64,000 nucleotides of DNA from NCBI GenBank assembly GCA_037576195.1, contig CM075102.1:40296745-40360744 (forward strand), written 5' to 3'. A model generated the notes under the pieces. The model was not told the origin of the DNA, did not search any database, and was given only the letters and a program-made list of their open reading frames with translations. Positions 61,645 to 64,000 of the stretch are shown here, piece by piece. Within the stretch, counting starts at the first letter, position 1. The number at the start of each line of letters is the position of its first letter. Origin of the DNA: Phytoseiulus persimilis (Eukaryota > Arthropoda > Arachnida > Mesostigmata > Phytoseiidae). The position numbers were made by a program, and so were the translations under genes.

Positions 61645-62669
61645 AATCGAACAAAAATGAAAAGCAGGAGTGTTTATTTTGCAGGCTGCACGAGAACGTC
61701 ACCGACTGAATTCCTGTATCAGAAATATTGCCATGGTGCGATAACTCTCTCACTCGATGTACATACTAGGGTCGCAGTCTTGTTCCATACATGAGGGAGG
61801 AGCTGCAGGGCTCCATCCGATTTCATTGAGACGCACCTTACCTACCTTACTTTATTACATCTGGAAAAAAATACTCAACCGTCACCACGCTCTCGAAGGG
61901 AATCATCGTCTGAAAATACTTGATGTCATTGTACGCGATAAAAACTTGCTCGTGTCCGAAAATATGACGTCAGCCTGGCTTTAAACCGCCTGCTTTCAAT
62001 CGAGTTGTCTTCGCATTTCCGTCTCGCATACGTTTCACGCCTCCGTGCTGTTGTGTATGGACGTCTGTGTAGCCGCCCTAGACGATCGACAGCACTATCT
62101 CGATAGCGCAAGGACACAGATCTTCGACGCTCTAATCGGTGAATCGATCTCATCATGACCGATTCCAAGCCATTTTATATTCAAATATATTCACAAAGAC
62201 TGTCCGACTCCCCGGATAATCTGTTTCGAAAATACATCAACTGATTGCCTACATAGGGAGTGTAACTCTCCAACATCAAAAACACCTTGTGTACTGATGG
62301 GTTTGTAACATTTCACACGATCTCAAGTCGTCTCAGCCTGCAAAAACTCTTCTCGTCTCCCCCCATGTCCTTCACATCGTCACTCATTCCCCTCCAACGC
62401 TGTTCTCTCCTTGAGAGTCCTCATCTGAAGCAAAAAATGTCCGAGATTTCACTGCTATGAAAAGACAAAATGCACAGGAAACTTGAGTGCAAACCGACAA
62501 CGCGGGAGCAGAGGTTCTCCGAAAACCCAAGATCAAGCGAAGGTGAGAACCAACGAAGCTCACATTCGCTTGCACTGTGAACCGCCACAGTCGTCGACTA
62601 TACATATACTTAATGAATGCTGATGATGATGATGATGACGACGTCCTCGACACCAATCCAACGAGTGCG
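61645..62669. other. Convergent intergenic region between OPA1 and the FBXL gene
   Basis: OPA1 and the F-box gene point toward each other across this interval, so it should contain both 3' untranslated regions. No coding signal or transposon end was seen. Confidence 0.6.
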
Positions 62670-63951
62670 TTATACGATTACACAGCACCTGCAGTAACGC
62701 TGTCGCACCCCTACAGGCGGCTCCGTCTGCTGGGGTGTGATTGGAGCAAAATAGGTATGAAGTCTCAAGCCGGGTCGACGCTCTTGGAATTTCTTTATCG
62801 ATTCCTGTGTGATCAGCTGACAATCGTACAGTTCGACACGTTGTAATGCCGGGAAGCTTTCGGCCAGGTACTCGAGCGTCAGATCGGAAATGAAGGGACA
62901 GTTGTCCAGCTCGATCACCGTGAGCCTTTGCAGGTTCTGTGAAAGTTTTTGTACCCCTTGGTCAGTGATCTGATCACAATGGGACAGCGACAGACTATCC
63001 ATGAACGGGCAGAACAAAGCTATGCTGTTGAGCGTGTTATCTGATATCAGAACGCATTCTTCCAGGTCCAATCGACGCAATTCGTGACAGGCTTTCACCA
63101 ATGGAACCAGTCCAGCGTCTCCACACCGGTTGCAGCTGGCCATTTCTAACGTGTGCAGTTTCGGGCACCCTTGTGCAAGGGCTTGCGTGGAAGCATCTGT
63201 CAGGTTCAAGCAGCCGGATACGCAGAGATTCCGCAGTCCATGACAATTCTGTGCCACAGCTATGATGGCGGCATCGAAAACGTAAGGACAACACTGCAGA
63301 TCTAGAGCTTCGAGCTTGGGCGATGAGCTCGCGAGTCGCATCATGGCTTCGTTCGTAACGCCGGCACAACCCTTTGCCGTGAGGCGAACGAGGTGTTCGC
63401 TGCCCAACATTCCTGGAAATAGAGCAGAACGTAGTGAGCGCGACAATTTTTCTCCCTTGAGCTCACGATTCTGCAAGACTCCGAGAAAACATCAGAGGCC
63501 TTCAAGCTAGCGCCGTTCACTCACCAACACCTTCTTGGGTGATTTTCCTGCACCAGGATATATTAACGTCACTCAAGTTATTGAACGACATGATGGAACG
63601 ATCCGTTAGTTCCACACAGGAATCGATGTACAAAGAGTGCAAGCGGCTACACGCTCTGGCTATGGTAACGATTGCATCATCCGTGATTTTACGACAACAG
63701 GACAAGACCACCTGCAAGTGAGAACGTCACATTTAACGCCTGCTGAAGAGTTGATCGGTTCCGGGGTTTACCATCGGAAAACGACCATGGAGAGCGCACC
63801 AACCTTTTCTATATTGGGGCAGTGTTCTGAAAACTCAACCAGAGCATCACCCGAAACATCCTCGCAGCCCCTGAGGCTGATCACCGTCAGGAATCTCCCA
63901 CAACGTCCAGCGATGTAGGAGACTACGTCACTATTTATGTCTTTCTGGAAA
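62670..63951 (-). CDS. F-box/LRR protein of the FBXL2/FBXL20 type, 3' part only
   Basis: Three exons on the minus strand: 63951-63804, 63711-63525 and 63412-62670. They encode 358 C-terminal residues; roughly 80 N-terminal residues including the F-box lie beyond the right edge. The sequence starts FQKDINSDVVSYIAGRCG, matching the family just after the F-box, and continues as cysteine-containing LRRs (SLRGCEDVSG, ISWCRKITQEGV, LDLEECVLISDNTL, LSLSHCDQITDQGVQ, IELDNCPFISDLTLE, VELYDCQLITQESI). It ends in HTYFAPITP...CRCCVIV. The last four residues, CVIV, form a CaaX box with extra cysteines before it, as in FBXL2/FBXL20, so prenylation and membrane targeting are expected. Such proteins are substrate receptors of SCF ubiquitin ligases. 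The acceptor at 63952 could shift by seven bases. Confidence 0.95.
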
Positions 63952-64000
63952 CTGGAAGAGAAGAATGGAACACTTGAGACGTGAATGCAAAGCTTCAATA

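Noticed and set aside
1..64000. tRNA, rRNA or CRISPR features
   Set aside because: By eye I found no tRNA B-box with a matching cloverleaf, no rRNA-like sequence and no regularly spaced direct repeats. A covariance-model scan could still find a diverged tRNA or microRNA.

Overview
The window is nuclear DNA from an animal, most likely an arthropod and probably a mite (inference). Genes are split by many GT-AG introns, often 60-200 bp long. The recognisable proteins are dysfusion/NPAS4, TRPA1, secreted RNase T2, VDAC, OPA1 and an FBXL2/20-type F-box protein, and the first two look most like arthropod orthologs. There is no bacterial operon structure, no tRNA or rRNA that I can see, and no CRISPR array.

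Layout. At 1-15.1 kb, a plus-strand bHLH-PAS gene (dysfusion type) has five supported exons, two large introns and an unlocated first coding exon. At 15.1-29.5 kb there is a gene-poor stretch with several transposon remnants, a decayed genomic copy of a dysfusion PAS exon, and one possible small unrecognised gene at 25.3-26.3 kb. At 29.5-38.7 kb lies a complete 22-exon TRPA1 channel gene (plus). At 40.7-41.5 kb is a two-exon RNase T2 gene (plus). At 42.9-43.7 kb is a fold-back repeat. At 45.2-49.0 kb is a decayed hAT transposase gene (TTF/ZMYM1-like), interrupted by a second, non-autonomous hAT element with clean 8-bp target duplications. At 51.7-54.5 kb is VDAC (minus). At 56.9-61.2 kb is OPA1 (plus), divergent from VDAC. 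At 62.7-63.95 kb are the last three exons of an FBXL2/20-like gene (minus), which runs off the right edge.

Functionally the genes are unrelated housekeeping, sensory and developmental genes. The one thematic pair is VDAC (outer mitochondrial membrane) and OPA1 (inner membrane fusion GTPase), head to head about 2.4 kb apart. The accessory content is mostly DNA transposons: at least four hAT-like insertions, one TIR element without a family assignment, and one inverted-repeat element. I found no clear new multi-gene system. The most interesting items are the nested hAT insertion whose removal restores the host frame, the intron-containing duplicate of a dysfusion exon, and a possible hAT family with TAGG termini and GC-rich subterminal repeats. 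Exon boundaries were set by hand from splice consensus, phase and family similarity, without transcript data.
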